From positions 1 to 35,225 of the forward strand of contig JAFTMS010000003.1 in NCBI GenBank assembly GCA_017452265.1: 35,225 nucleotides of DNA, written 5' to 3'. This stretch comes from Bacteroidales bacterium. GTDB taxonomy: Bacteria; Bacteroidota; Bacteroidia; Bacteroidales; UBA932. A model generated the notes under the pieces. It did no database searches, was not told where the DNA came from, and was given only the letters and a program-made list of their open reading frames with translations. The number at the start of each line of letters is the position of its first letter. Position 1 is the stretch's first letter. The translations under genes and the position numbers were made by a program. This document shows, in pieces, positions 1 to 8,403 of this stretch.

Positions 1-30
1 CAAAGATACGCCTTTTTTTTGAATCCGCAA
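1..30 (-). promoter_or_regulatory. Bacteroidota-type promoter firing left out of the window (P2)
   Basis: Read on the minus strand, TTG (28-30) is followed by exactly 19 bases and then TATCTTTG (1-8), a full match to the Bacteroidota TTG-N19-TAnnTTTG promoter. The spacer contains an A-tract just upstream of the -7 box. The gene it serves lies left of the window. Confidence 0.75.
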
Positions 31-158
31 GCGTTTCAGGAAAAATTTTTCAAAAATCTTTCGAAATGCACCCCGGAACAGCTCCCGGAGGCAGATGCAG
101 GCGTCAGTCTTCATAAGAACTTCTCCGCTTCGCAGAGCCCGCTTCTCAAATGGGAGTG

Positions 159-189
159 CAAAGGTACGACTTTTTTCAACATCTCCAAA
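159..189 (-). promoter_or_regulatory. Bacteroidota-type promoter firing left, upstream copy (P1)
   Basis: On the minus strand, TTTG (186-189) is followed by 19 bases and then TACCTTTG (159-166). Its spacer resembles that of the promoter at 1-30: an A-tract, then a G.CGTA stretch running into the -7 box. The two therefore look like duplicated promoters about 158 bp apart. The DNA upstream (190-220) is very A/T-rich, as in UP elements. Tandem strong promoters of this kind are typical of rRNA or other highly expressed operons, but the target is outside the window. Confidence 0.72.
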
Positions 190-287
190 CTTTTTTACAA
201 AAAATTTCGGGATTTTTTAATGATGGAATCCCGTTCTAAAGCGCAAAGGGCTGGATTCCAAGTAAATAAAACCATCTATATTTTTCA

Positions 288-2849
288 TCAATAAAGAGAA
301 ATCATTCCCCATGTCTGCGGACCTCCTTCAATGGTCACATATATGACTACTTCCCTTTCGAGGCCAGCAGTCGTACCCGGCCCTTTATATGGGATCTTCA
401 GTTCCTGACGAGGACTACGTATCCTGCCGTCAAGCTCCACTTTTCCGAGCCACTGAGGGCCGGACTTGAACTCCACCTTCGATATCTTCACATCCTCACC
501 GCGCGCGTTCGTGATCCGGATGCCGTTCATATCCGCGTAGTCCGTCGCCATAATCGTCATGTAGAGCCTCTTCTTTTCCTTGCCGGCGAAATCCTGAGGG
601 CACCAGTATGTGACTTCCTTCTCCGGAGCGTACGGGTTGAAGGCTTTGTCCTTATAATCTATATAGGAATATTTCTTCACGAGTGACACTGCCGCTCCAA
701 GAGGATCTTCGTATGGCTCCGCCGATGAGATCATCGGTTCACCGGACGGACATACATCCTCAGCACTGCCATAGCCTGTTCCATAATGGAACCCTCCGTC
801 GAATTCAACCATGTCCGCTACCTTGCCCTCTATCGCATTTGTGAAATAGTAGTCCAGACGCGGCACATAATAGTCACGCACGAGTCCGGACCAGACGCGC
901 GCCGAATAGTCCTTGAGCGACGGGCCCGACCATGTCGAGACGAGACGCTTCACCTCCTTTCTGAAAGCAGCGGCCTCTTCCGGTGATGTAGCGGACTCCC
1001 CTGCCATATCCAGCCACCTCTGGATCCGCAGAATCGGGTGGGATTCCAGCAGACGGTCCATTTCAAGCAGCATTTCCTTGAGCTGCTCCTTGAGCGCTTC
1101 AGCCTTCGGTGCATCTCCGGCAACAATCGCCCAGTTGGCGGCCTTCAGCACACAATCCGCCTTTGCGGCGATATAGAGGGCGGCATACTGCACGACGTCC
1201 GTCACATAAAGCTCGTTGTCCTTATATTTGTCGGCTACGGAAAGGAAGGACTCTATACCTATATAATAATGCTCGTTTATATTCATGGTCTCGCCCCTGT
1301 GGTATGCAGGGCGCTGCTGCCAGAGGAAACGGGCGTTGTTGGTGAAGTTGTCATATACGGACTGGCGGAGCTCGTTCCAGAACTCGGTGAATGCCGGATT
1401 TGAGGCTCCGTAGCGTGCCTTGCTGTAGGCATCAAGGAAGGCATCGAGGTCTGTTTCCTCGGAACTCCATGCCGCAGCCGATATGAGTTCATAGAGGATT
1501 TCATTGTTTTCCACGCCTTCAGGAGATGTGCCGAAGCCTGTCAGATGGCCCTTGTTTTCAGAGCGGAGTGCGTCCAGATGCCCGTTGAGATAGAAGTCAA
1601 GAGGGCCTTTGAGGGCTGTACGGCCACCGAAATTCGGGACGGTGCTCCATATCCAAGGCTTACCGAAGAAGCCGCTGAGATTGTCCCAGCTGTTGCCGTT
1701 TTTCCAGACGTAGTTGTTGAAGTCCACGGCAAGGTCTATGACCATAAGCTTATCGTCCGGAGCACCGCTCAGAAGAGCCTCGACGCTCTGCGGATCCCAC
1801 TGGTCACGCTGATAGCCGAACATCCAGCCCTGCATCACCCACACGGCATCAGGATTTGCAGCAGCAAGCGTATTATATATAGTCTTTCCGTAGTGCTGGA
1901 GCTTGTCATGGCGCTCCTGCGAGCCTTTTTCACCGAACGGGATGTCGAGCTCGTTGAAACTGTCTATGAGATAGTATTTTCCCTTGCCGAACTCATTTTC
2001 CCACTCACGGATGAATTCTGTGCCTATCACGCTGAAGAGGGAATCCACCGGTGAGAGCATATAGCTTTCATGGCCAGACCATTTTGTCGTCATCATATCC
2101 ACTTCCGGATAATGTTCCTTCACGGCCTTGGGCACAAAGCCGGCAAATCCCTGGTATACCGGAGTCATTCCGAGAGCAAGCATCCTGTCGTCGATCCTGT
2201 GCTGAAGCTCGATCTGCTTCCTGTGCCATTCCTGTGACATGCCGCCGTCTACAGCAGTCATGTTGCCCATGCGCATCCACGGGAAATGGGCAGGGCCGGT
2301 AAAATAGGCGTCGATCTCTTCCTGCGAGAGGCCGAGCTTCGACCATACACGCGACAATATCGCCTCACCGGCTATCGGAGCAAGCGGCATGCTGAAGCCG
2401 TGAAGCGCTATCCAGTCTATCTCGCGTTCCCACTCGTCCCAGCCCCAGAACGGGGTCGTATATCCATATGTACATACATTATAATAAAGGCGGTCGCAGA
2501 ACGGAGACGTCACGCTTTTGCGAGGCATATCTTCCAGCTCCGACGGGAAGTCGAGGCGGTCTCCAGTCCAGCTTGCGATTCCGTATCCGTTTGCAAGCAC
2601 ATAATCGTAGAAGCCCTTGCAGAGCGCCACCGTCGACGTTCCTTCGACCGTAAGCACATCGTCCTGCACGGACAGGGCATACGTATCCAGACTGTCCGGC
2701 TTGTCCAGAAGCACGAATTCGACATTGGAAGGAATTTCTCCAAACGTACGCTCCACCACGCCTTCGGCCTCCTTAACCTGAGACGGGGTGCAGCTGCAGA
2801 AAAGGATGGCAAAAATAGTGAGAATTGAGAAACTTGCTTTCGGTTTCAT
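288..2849 (-). CDS. Alpha-N-acetylglucosaminidase, GH89 family, lipoprotein
   Basis: This protein hydrolyses terminal alpha-linked GlcNAc, as human NAGLU does on heparan sulfate and bacterial GH89 enzymes do on alpha-GlcNAc-capped mucin glycans. It is 853 residues from the chosen ATG. The N-terminus is a lipoprotein signal ending in a FCSC lipobox (Cys20), so it should be membrane-anchored outside the cytoplasm. The order is a small alpha/beta domain (about 30-110), a catalytic barrel (about 120-460) and an all-helical C-terminal domain. Glu300 in the NELD motif and Glu444 in the TSPEGVENN motif match the two catalytic carboxylates of the family. An in-frame ATG at 2873 was rejected because it lies inside the -7 box at 2871-2878. 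The gene is divergent from the acetyltransferase-like gene. The family call is firm; the natural substrate is inferred only. Confidence 0.93.
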   Translation of the reverse strand: MKPKASFSILTIFAILFCSCTPSQVKEAEGVVERTFGEIPSNVEFVLLDKPDSLDTYALSVQDDVLTVEGTSTVALCKGFYDYVLANGYGIASWTGDRLDFPSELEDMPRKSVTSPFCDRLYYNVCTYGYTTPFWGWDEWEREIDWIALHGFSMPLAPIAGEAILSRVWSKLGLSQEEIDAYFTGPAHFPWMRMGNMTAVDGGMSQEWHRKQIELQHRIDDRMLALGMTPVYQGFAGFVPKAVKEHYPEVDMMTTKWSGHESYMLSPVDSLFSVIGTEFIREWENEFGKGKYYLIDSFNELDIPFGEKGSQERHDKLQHYGKTIYNTLAAANPDAVWVMQGWMFGYQRDQWDPQSVEALLSGAPDDKLMVIDLAVDFNNYVWKNGNSWDNLSGFFGKPWIWSTVPNFGGRTALKGPLDFYLNGHLDALRSENKGHLTGFGTSPEGVENNEILYELISAAAWSSEETDLDAFLDAYSKARYGASNPAFTEFWNELRQSVYDNFTNNARFLWQQRPAYHRGETMNINEHYYIGIESFLSVADKYKDNELYVTDVVQYAALYIAAKADCVLKAANWAIVAGDAPKAEALKEQLKEMLLEMDRLLESHPILRIQRWLDMAGESATSPEEAAAFRKEVKRLVSTWSGPSLKDYSARVWSGLVRDYYVPRLDYYFTNAIEGKVADMVEFDGGFHYGTGYGSAEDVCPSGEPMISSAEPYEDPLGAAVSLVKKYSYIDYKDKAFNPYAPEKEVTYWCPQDFAGKEKKRLYMTIMATDYADMNGIRITNARGEDVKISKVEFKSGPQWLGKVELDGRIRSPRQELKIPYKGPGTTAGLEREVVIYVTIEGGPQTWGMISLY

Positions 2850-2870
2850 ATGAATGAATGTTAATTGTTG

Positions 2871-2878
2871 CAAAGATA
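2871..2878 (-). promoter_or_regulatory. -7 element of the GH89 gene promoter
   Basis: The minus strand reads TATCTTTG, a perfect TAnnTTTG box about 20 bp upstream of the GH89 ATG. A clear TTG at the right distance is not evident; the nearest gives a 23-bp spacer. It lies back to back with the opposite-strand box at 2883-2890. Confidence 0.55.
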
Positions 2879-2882
2879 TTAT

Positions 2883-2890
2883 TATTTTTG
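2883..2890 (+). promoter_or_regulatory. -7 element of the acetyltransferase-like gene promoter
   Basis: TATTTTTG matches TAnnTTTG and sits 25 bp upstream of the ATG at 2916. The -33 region is poor. Only 4 bp separate it from the divergent box, so the two RNA polymerase sites must overlap. Confidence 0.5.
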
Positions 2891-2915
2891 CACGTCTGCA
2901 TCAATTCTGTAAACA

Positions 2916-4031
2916 ATGGAAAACAAATCTCAAAGACTTATGTCGCTGGATGCGCTCCGCGGATTCGACATGCTTTTCATAATGGGTTTCTCATCACTCG
3001 TGATGTCCGTATGCTCACTCTTTCCCGGAGGGGAAGACTGCTGGCTCTCACAGACGATGGAGCATGCTGAATGGAACGGCCTCAGGCATCATGATACGAT
3101 CTTTCCGCTATTTCTGTTTCTTGCCGGGATGTCGTTTCCGTTCTCATATGCGAAGCAGATTACTCTCGGAACGCCTGCAAGGAAGATATATCTGAAGATT
3201 TTCAAGAGGGCGCTGATACTCGTATGTCTGGGAATAGTGTACAACGGATTCTTCAAACTGGAGTTCGATAGCCTGCGAATATGCAGTGTACTGGGCAGAA
3301 TCGGCCTTGCATGGATGTTTGCAGCAATCATGTACATACATTTCAAGCCGGCTACGCGCGCAGCAATATGCGGTGTAATCCTGATAGGATACTGGCTGCT
3401 CATATGCTTTGTGCCGGCGCCGGACGTGCCGGGAGCGGATCCGCTTACGATGCAGGGCAACCTTATAGGCTATGTGGACCGGATGATTACACCGGGAAGA
3501 CTCATCTATGACGGCGGACGATTCGACCCTGAAGGCCTGCTGAGTACGATTCCGGCAATAGTTACAGCCATGCTGGGCATATTCACGGGAGAGTTCGTGA
3601 GGATATCCGACGAGAAGCTCCCGGGAAACAGGAAGACCTTGTACATGGCAGGAGCAGCTGTCGTGCTTCTCGGCCTCGGACTGCTCTGGAGCCTCGTATT
3701 TCCTGTCAACAAGATGCTTTGGTCAAGCTCGTTCGTACTGGTAGTAGGAGCATACAGTCTCGGCATGTTCGCGCTCTTCTATTATATCATTGACGTGAGG
3801 AAATGGCAGAAGTGGACGCTTTTCTTCAGAGTCATCGGTCTGAATTCCATCACCATCTACATGGCTCAGAGGATATTCAGCTTCAGCAGCATAAACAGGT
3901 TCTTCCTCGGAGGACTTGCAGCGAAACTTCCGGAGCAGTGGGCAGATGTCCTGTTCGATTTCGGATACGTCGCAATCTGCTGGCTCTTCCTCTATTTTCT
4001 TTACAGAAAAAAGACTTTTCTCAAGATCTGA
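2916..4031 (+). CDS. Heparan-alpha-glucosaminide N-acetyltransferase-like membrane protein (HGSNAT/DUF5009 family)
   Basis: This is a 371-residue polytopic inner-membrane protein with about ten hydrophobic segments. It opens with SLDALRGFDM (residues 10-19), the hallmark of the HGSNAT/NagX-type acyltransferase family. His50 in HAEWNGL sits in the motif that carries the histidine reported as catalytic in human HGSNAT. Human HGSNAT passes acetyl from cytosolic acetyl-CoA across the lysosomal membrane to terminal glucosamine; bacterial relatives are thought to acetylate amino sugars at the inner membrane. It is divergent from the GH89 gene, which would remove the resulting GlcNAc. A phosphoesterase pseudogene begins 1 nt downstream, so the two were probably co-transcribed. 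The family is clear; the substrate is inferred from context. Confidence 0.82.
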   Translation: MENKSQRLMSLDALRGFDMLFIMGFSSLVMSVCSLFPGGEDCWLSQTMEHAEWNGLRHHDTIFPLFLFLAGMSFPFSYAKQITLGTPARKIYLKIFKRALILVCLGIVYNGFFKLEFDSLRICSVLGRIGLAWMFAAIMYIHFKPATRAAICGVILIGYWLLICFVPAPDVPGADPLTMQGNLIGYVDRMITPGRLIYDGGRFDPEGLLSTIPAIVTAMLGIFTGEFVRISDEKLPGNRKTLYMAGAAVVLLGLGLLWSLVFPVNKMLWSSSFVLVVGAYSLGMFALFYYIIDVRKWQKWTLFFRVIGLNSITIYMAQRIFSFSSINRFFLGGLAAKLPEQWADVLFDFGYVAICWLFLYFLYRKKTFLKI

Positions 4032-4032
4032 C

Positions 4033-5709
4033 ATGTAATCTCATTTCAAGACTTTATATGTATCTGCACTGGCCGTCTTAATGGCGGCCGGTTGCGCAGA
4101 TAAGAATGCCGCTTCGTCCGGCCAGAATGACAACGTCAGCATTCCGCAGACCTGCACAGTCCATGGGCACGTAACCTGTTCAGGCAAGCCGGTTGAAGGT
4201 GTGACCGTATCGGATGGTGTGGAAGTGACACGCACAGATGCCGATGGATATTATGAATTGGTATCTTCCTCCAGATACGGATACGTGTTCATATCCGTAC
4301 CGGGAGGATATATGTGCGAGGAGAACGGTGCACTGCCGCTTTTCTGGCAGACGGTCAAAGGCAAGACCGGTAACGAAGAACATTCCTTCAGGCTTGTCAG
4401 CGAGCCTAACGACAATCACCGGCTCATCGTTTCAGCAGACTATCATCTCGGGGACATATATGACAGCCAGGACATCAGGTGCTTCGAGCAGTTCTTCCTT
4501 TCCGACATCGGAGGCTATGCCGCCGGACAGAACAGCGCGAAAGTGTACGGCATCGTACTCGGAGACATGACCTGGGACATATTCTGGGAGCAATACGACA
4601 TGGAAAGATACACCGCCGCTGCGGAGGACTTCCCTATGACCACATTCCATGTCATAGGAAACCATGATTACGACATGTCCCGTACCGACGACTTCAAGGC
4701 GGAGAACGTCTACAGAAAGTATCTTGGTCCGACATTCTATTCCTTCAATCTCGGCAAATGCCATTACGTCGTGCTCGACAATATGGTGTACACGAATACG
4801 TTCTCCGGTGGAGAATACACGAGAAGCCACGACACATATGTCTCGCAGGAGCAGCTCTAATGGCTTGCCAAGGATCTCGAGAACGTGGAAAAGGATACGC
4901 CTTTGTTCATCTGCATGCACTGCCCGGGCTTTTCAGTGAACGGAGTCAGCGATACGGGAGGCATCATGAACGTAAGCCTCGGCTTTTCCGACGGCGGTAT
5001 GGAGCAGCAGCTTGCGGACTGTCTGAAAGGCTACACCCAGATGCATCTGCTGACAGGAGACACCCACATAAACCGGAGCATTCCGCAGGGAAGCATGCCG
5101 TCCGGATACGGCAATCTGCATGAGCACAACATTGCCGCAGTCTGTGCATCATGGTGGTTGACAAACTATATCAGCGGTAACAGCATCTGCAAGGACGGAA
5201 GCGAAGGAGGATACATGGTGTTCGATAATTCCGGTTCAGACATAAGCTGGAAATACCGTTCACTCAAATATGGTGACGAAAAGCAGTTCCGCGCATATGA
5301 CATGAATACGGTACTTGACTTTTTAGCCACTGGCACCATGGTTTCCAAATTCTATGAGAAGTATCCGGACCGGGAAAGATATTCGGAATTCGGTGAGAAC
5401 ACCGTGCTTATCAACGTATGGAACTGGGATCCTTCGTGGGAAATCTCCGTCACGGAAAACGGGAAAGAGCTGGCCCTAACACAGCATTACATCGAAGATC
5501 CGCTGCACACAATCTCATATGACATTCCGAGGACATACACCAACGGCGAACTCACAAGCAGCTTCAGGACTATAAAGACACATCACATCTTCAGCGCACA
5601 GGCCGCTTCCGCCACCTCAGCTCTTGAAATCACTGCCACAGACGGTTTCGGGGATGTATACAGAGAAACGATGTCACGCCCGAAACCATTCAACGTAGAC
5701 ATCGACTGA
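4033..5709 (+). pseudogene. Calcineurin-like metallophosphoesterase lipoprotein (MetallophosN/Metallophos/MetallophosC type), broken by two in-frame TAA codons
   Basis: A single reading frame runs from ATG 4033 to TGA 5709, but codon 2 is TAA (4036-4038) and a second TAA lies at 4858-4860. Between the first stop and 4101 the frame encodes a clear lipoprotein signal (SHFKTLYVSALAVLMAAGC), so the natural start must have been ATG 4033. The ATG at 4081 would leave no signal peptide. After the signal come an Ig-like N-terminal domain, then the phosphoesterase motifs ADYH, GDMTWD and GNHD. Past the second stop the same frame continues with WLAKDLENV, a MHC histidine motif and a C-terminal domain. 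The last metal motif reads GDTH (5056-5067) where the superfamily has GHxH. Codon quality is otherwise intact, so decay looks recent, or the stops may be sequence errors. The gene starts 1 nt after the acetyltransferase-like gene. Confidence 0.85.
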
Positions 5710-5777
5710 CACTCATTTTCTGCTGAGCGCCCCGAACACAGGTCAGTATAGAAACCTAATAATCAAACATTTATAGG

Positions 5778-5811
5778 AAATCGCCTGCGTCATTTGGAGC
5801 AGGCGATTTTT
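5778..5811 (+). terminator. Intrinsic terminator
   Basis: There is a perfect 11-bp stem (5778-5788 with 5799-5809, core ATCGCCTGC), a 10-nt loop and a run of five T at 5807-5811. It lies 69 nt after the phosphoesterase pseudogene and between two convergent genes, so it may also act on the minus-strand transcript, although the T-run is better on the plus strand. Confidence 0.88.
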
Positions 5812-5871
5812 CGTAAAGGGTTCGTTGTCAGGATTTTGCGGTTTGGAGGCACAAAAGAGGAAGGAGCCGGA

Positions 5872-6927
5872 TTATGCGAGGTGGGGCATGCCGCGGGTCA
5901 AGTGGAGGCGTCGGGAGGTGCCTTGGCCATGGAGGCGGATCCAGGTGCTGAAGCCGGGGGTGCCTTCACGGAATTCGAAGATGCGGGCGCCGCTTGGGCC
6001 GATGTTGTTGTAGACCGTATCACAGCCGCTGAAACGTCCGAACATGTAGAACATGTCACCGTACTTCATGACATAGTCGTTGTCGTGGTCATGGCCGCAT
6101 ATCACGGCTTCGACATCCCCCATTTCCTTGAAGTTGGCTATCAGACCGGAATTGTAGTTTGACGGGCAAGGCTTCTCGCATGACGTGCCTATGAGATCGC
6201 GTTCATCGGTGCGGAGAGCATCGTTGAATTCACGGACTGCGATATGGAAAAAGGCATACGACGGAACCGGTACGCCTCCGTTCGCTTCAGTCAAAGACTG
6301 ACTGTGGCCACGGTACCAGCCTATCTGGCTGTGACGTATGTAATCATATCCCTTTTCACCACGAAAATCTATGTAGGAGCCTGAATCGAAGAGGTAGAAG
6401 ACACGTTCGACACCTTTGGACGAGGACAAGGTGATGACATCGTTGGAACAGCCGTATATGCCTTCCTTCACAGGAGAATTGATGTTTCCGCTTATGCTGC
6501 GCACGACATCGAAGATTTCGCTGCGGCTCAGTTCGAAGTCGCTGTCATGGTTTCCGAGAGCTACCGCAAAAGGGATTCCTCTTTCCACCATCGGCTGCAG
6601 GATTTCACGCGCAGACTGTGCAGCCGGATTACCGAATATGATATCACCGGTATGTATTACCAGATCAGGTTTTTCAGCATCAAGCATCTCACGGACATTG
6701 TCCAGTGCCCTCTGCGACCTCGGATCGCCTGCAACATAATGAGTGTCGGTGAACTGCAGAACCTTGAAGCTTCCGTCCGGTCTGAAACGGAAATCGTGCA
6801 CATCGGAGGCCGATGAAGCCGGTTCTTGTTCTTCACGGCGTGCAAGAAGGCTTACGCCTGGAACGGTCATGGCCGCGCCCGTAAGCGCGGCCATCACAGA
6901 CCCTTTCAGAAAGTCTCGTCTTTCCAT
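5872..6927 (-). CDS. Periplasmic metallophosphoesterase with a twin-arginine signal (Dcr2-like calcineurin fold)
   Basis: This phosphoesterase is 351 residues from the ATG at 6927. That start was chosen because it gives MERRDFLKG, a twin-arginine motif followed by a hydrophobic stretch and a small-residue cleavage region, and because it begins 5 nt after the porin stop. An ATG 54 nt upstream would bury the signal and overlap the porin gene. All metal-binding blocks are present in order: FTDTH, HTGDIIF, GNHD, a late His (FFHIAVREF) and ICGHDHDND. It should fold in the cytoplasm with its metals and be exported by Tat to hydrolyse phosphomonoesters or diesters in the periplasm. The spacing indicates translation coupling to the outer-membrane barrel. 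It resembles the Dcr2/purple-acid-phosphatase-29 branch; the true substrate is unknown. It is not closely related to the broken phosphoesterase at 4.0-5.7 kb. Confidence 0.88.
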   Translation of the reverse strand: MERRDFLKGSVMAALTGAAMTVPGVSLLARREEQEPASSASDVHDFRFRPDGSFKVLQFTDTHYVAGDPRSQRALDNVREMLDAEKPDLVIHTGDIIFGNPAAQSAREILQPMVERGIPFAVALGNHDSDFELSRSEIFDVVRSISGNINSPVKEGIYGCSNDVITLSSSKGVERVFYLFDSGSYIDFRGEKGYDYIRHSQIGWYRGHSQSLTEANGGVPVPSYAFFHIAVREFNDALRTDERDLIGTSCEKPCPSNYNSGLIANFKEMGDVEAVICGHDHDNDYVMKYGDMFYMFGRFSGCDTVYNNIGPSGARIFEFREGTPGFSTWIRLHGQGTSRRLHLTRGMPHLA

Positions 6928-6932
6928 ATATT

Positions 6933-8258
6933 TTAGAATGTATATTTTACCATCATCTGGACACGGCTGTTGGCTACCCAACGGAGGTTCTCAGTGGCGA
7001 GGGCGTTGGCGTTGTAGTTCTTGTCGCCGTACTGCACCGCCGTGTACTGGTACTCAAGACCGAGGGTGAACTTGCCGAAGTTGTACATGACCTCAGGGTT
7101 GATGCGGTACATCTGATTGAGATTGGCGAAGCCGTTCTTGCAGAAGTATATGTCATCGGCTACCACCGGTCCGTCAGCCGCTCCGTCAGCAAGACCGAGA
7201 TTCTTCATGTAGCCGAGGAAAAGGACTCCCTGCCACTTCTTTCCGTATGAAAGCGAAAGCCATGATGAAGAGTTGCGCAGAGGGGCGTATTCCCAGCTTC
7301 CGTCAGCATTCTCGGCAACCTTCGCGTATCCGCTCATGAGGTTGAAATGGTCACCGCCCTGACCATAAACGGTCTTGGCCTTTACAGAGAACTTCTTGTA
7401 TGAATACTGGGCATATGCGAACGGAGATACTGTCGTGATGCGGTCATCTACCTTTACGGTCACTCCTGCGGCATTCTCGCCCTGAATACGCGGTTTGATG
7501 CTGAGCATGTCTACCCCCACCCTCATAAGGAAGCCGTCTGTCTTATAGGTCACTCCTGCATACATTTCAGGAGTGCAGCCATACTTTATATAGTCTGCAG
7601 AAGCTCCATTTGGGCCCGCAGAAGTATACTGCATCTGCCATATCGCCGCCGCAGTAATGGTCCAATGGTCACCGAGATTCGCGTCCATAGCCACCTGCGG
7701 AGTCCTTGAGAACGGGCCGAAAGGCGCACCTACCTCAAGGCTGAACACATGCGGATGGTCAGCAGCCATAGGATGCCATGCCTGACCGATCTTCAGACCG
7801 ACAGAAGCCTTGCCGTCACCGTTCATCGGAAGATCCTTCCATGTAATGGTGGCATAGGCCTGACGGAGACGGAGGCTCGCTGTTCCTGTGGAGCCGCTGA
7901 GTCCGTTGTAGAAATCGGCCTCGACCTTTGCTCCGAAATGTACATTATTCACATAATATCCGCTTACATCCACGCCGACACGCGAAGTGAGGGCAAGGAA
8001 ACGGAATGAAGACTGCTGGTTCAGATCCTCTCCGAGGCTGTTGAGGCTCTGATCCTTAGGCAGATAGTAGAACAGGTTACCTGTTCCGGACACGCTTTCA
8101 CGTGAATCATAAGCAAAATAGTTCCTTATGAATCCGTAGAATTTGAAATGGTTCTGCAGATGCTCCTTGGCCTCTGACTTTGTGTCCTTGTCCTTCTCTG
8201 CTGCAAATGCAGGGGATGCAAGAATGAGAAGTGCCAGAAAAATTGTAATTCGTTTCAT
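6933..8258 (-). CDS. Outer-membrane beta-barrel protein (porin-like)
   Basis: The protein has 441 residues with a Sec signal peptide ending in AFAA (about residues 1-20). It has no hydrophobic helices but many alternating polar/aromatic segments typical of transmembrane beta-strands. It ends in MVKYTF, whose C-terminal Phe is the usual BAM recognition residue. After the signal comes a charged segment and then FYGFIRNYFAYDSRES, like the first strand of Bacteroidota porins. It lies downstream of a DASS symporter and 5 nt upstream of the Tat phosphoesterase. This suggests it lets an anion or phosphorylated compound into the periplasm. I recognise the fold class but not a named family. Confidence 0.8.
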   Translation of the reverse strand: MKRITIFLALLILASPAFAAEKDKDTKSEAKEHLQNHFKFYGFIRNYFAYDSRESVSGTGNLFYYLPKDQSLNSLGEDLNQQSSFRFLALTSRVGVDVSGYYVNNVHFGAKVEADFYNGLSGSTGTASLRLRQAYATITWKDLPMNGDGKASVGLKIGQAWHPMAADHPHVFSLEVGAPFGPFSRTPQVAMDANLGDHWTITAAAIWQMQYTSAGPNGASADYIKYGCTPEMYAGVTYKTDGFLMRVGVDMLSIKPRIQGENAAGVTVKVDDRITTVSPFAYAQYSYKKFSVKAKTVYGQGGDHFNLMSGYAKVAENADGSWEYAPLRNSSSWLSLSYGKKWQGVLFLGYMKNLGLADGAADGPVVADDIYFCKNGFANLNQMYRINPEVMYNFGKFTLGLEYQYTAVQYGDKNYNANALATENLRWVANSRVQMMVKYTF

Positions 8259-8315
8259 GACTTCTAAAGGTTTAGATTTAGTTTAACTCACTGGTAATCA
8301 GTAATAATAACGTAT

Positions 8316-8330
8316 TTAATAACTTATTAA
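8316..8330. repeat. 15-bp palindrome upstream of the porin gene
   Basis: TTAATAA and TTATTAA arms are separated by one base. The palindrome sits about 58 bp upstream of the porin ATG in an A/T-rich 145-bp gap after DASS symporter 1. It could be an operator. No TAnnTTTG promoter was seen in this gap. Confidence 0.4.
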
Positions 8331-8403
8331 CACTGCGAATTAAGCAATTTTTCCGTTAAAATGCAATGAAATTTCAGAGAAATCACACAAAACATCGGTC
8401 AAA

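Noticed and set aside
19-294. 91-codon open frame on the plus strand at the left edge
   Set aside because: It overlaps both leftward promoters, has a composition unlike the coding genes here (runs of T and K/F codons), and shows no recognisable domain.
1545-2054. 169-codon open frame antisense to the GH89 gene
   Set aside because: It is a shadow of the GH89 catalytic region, with no signal or domain of its own.
4033-5709. TAA reassigned to an amino acid, or programmed read-through
   Set aside because: Several intact genes in the window terminate at TAA, and no read-through signal is seen. The two stops affect only this gene, which also lost a metal-site residue.
5794-6162. 122-codon plus-strand frame after the terminator
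   Set aside because: It begins inside the terminator hairpin and is antisense to the Tat phosphoesterase; no domain.
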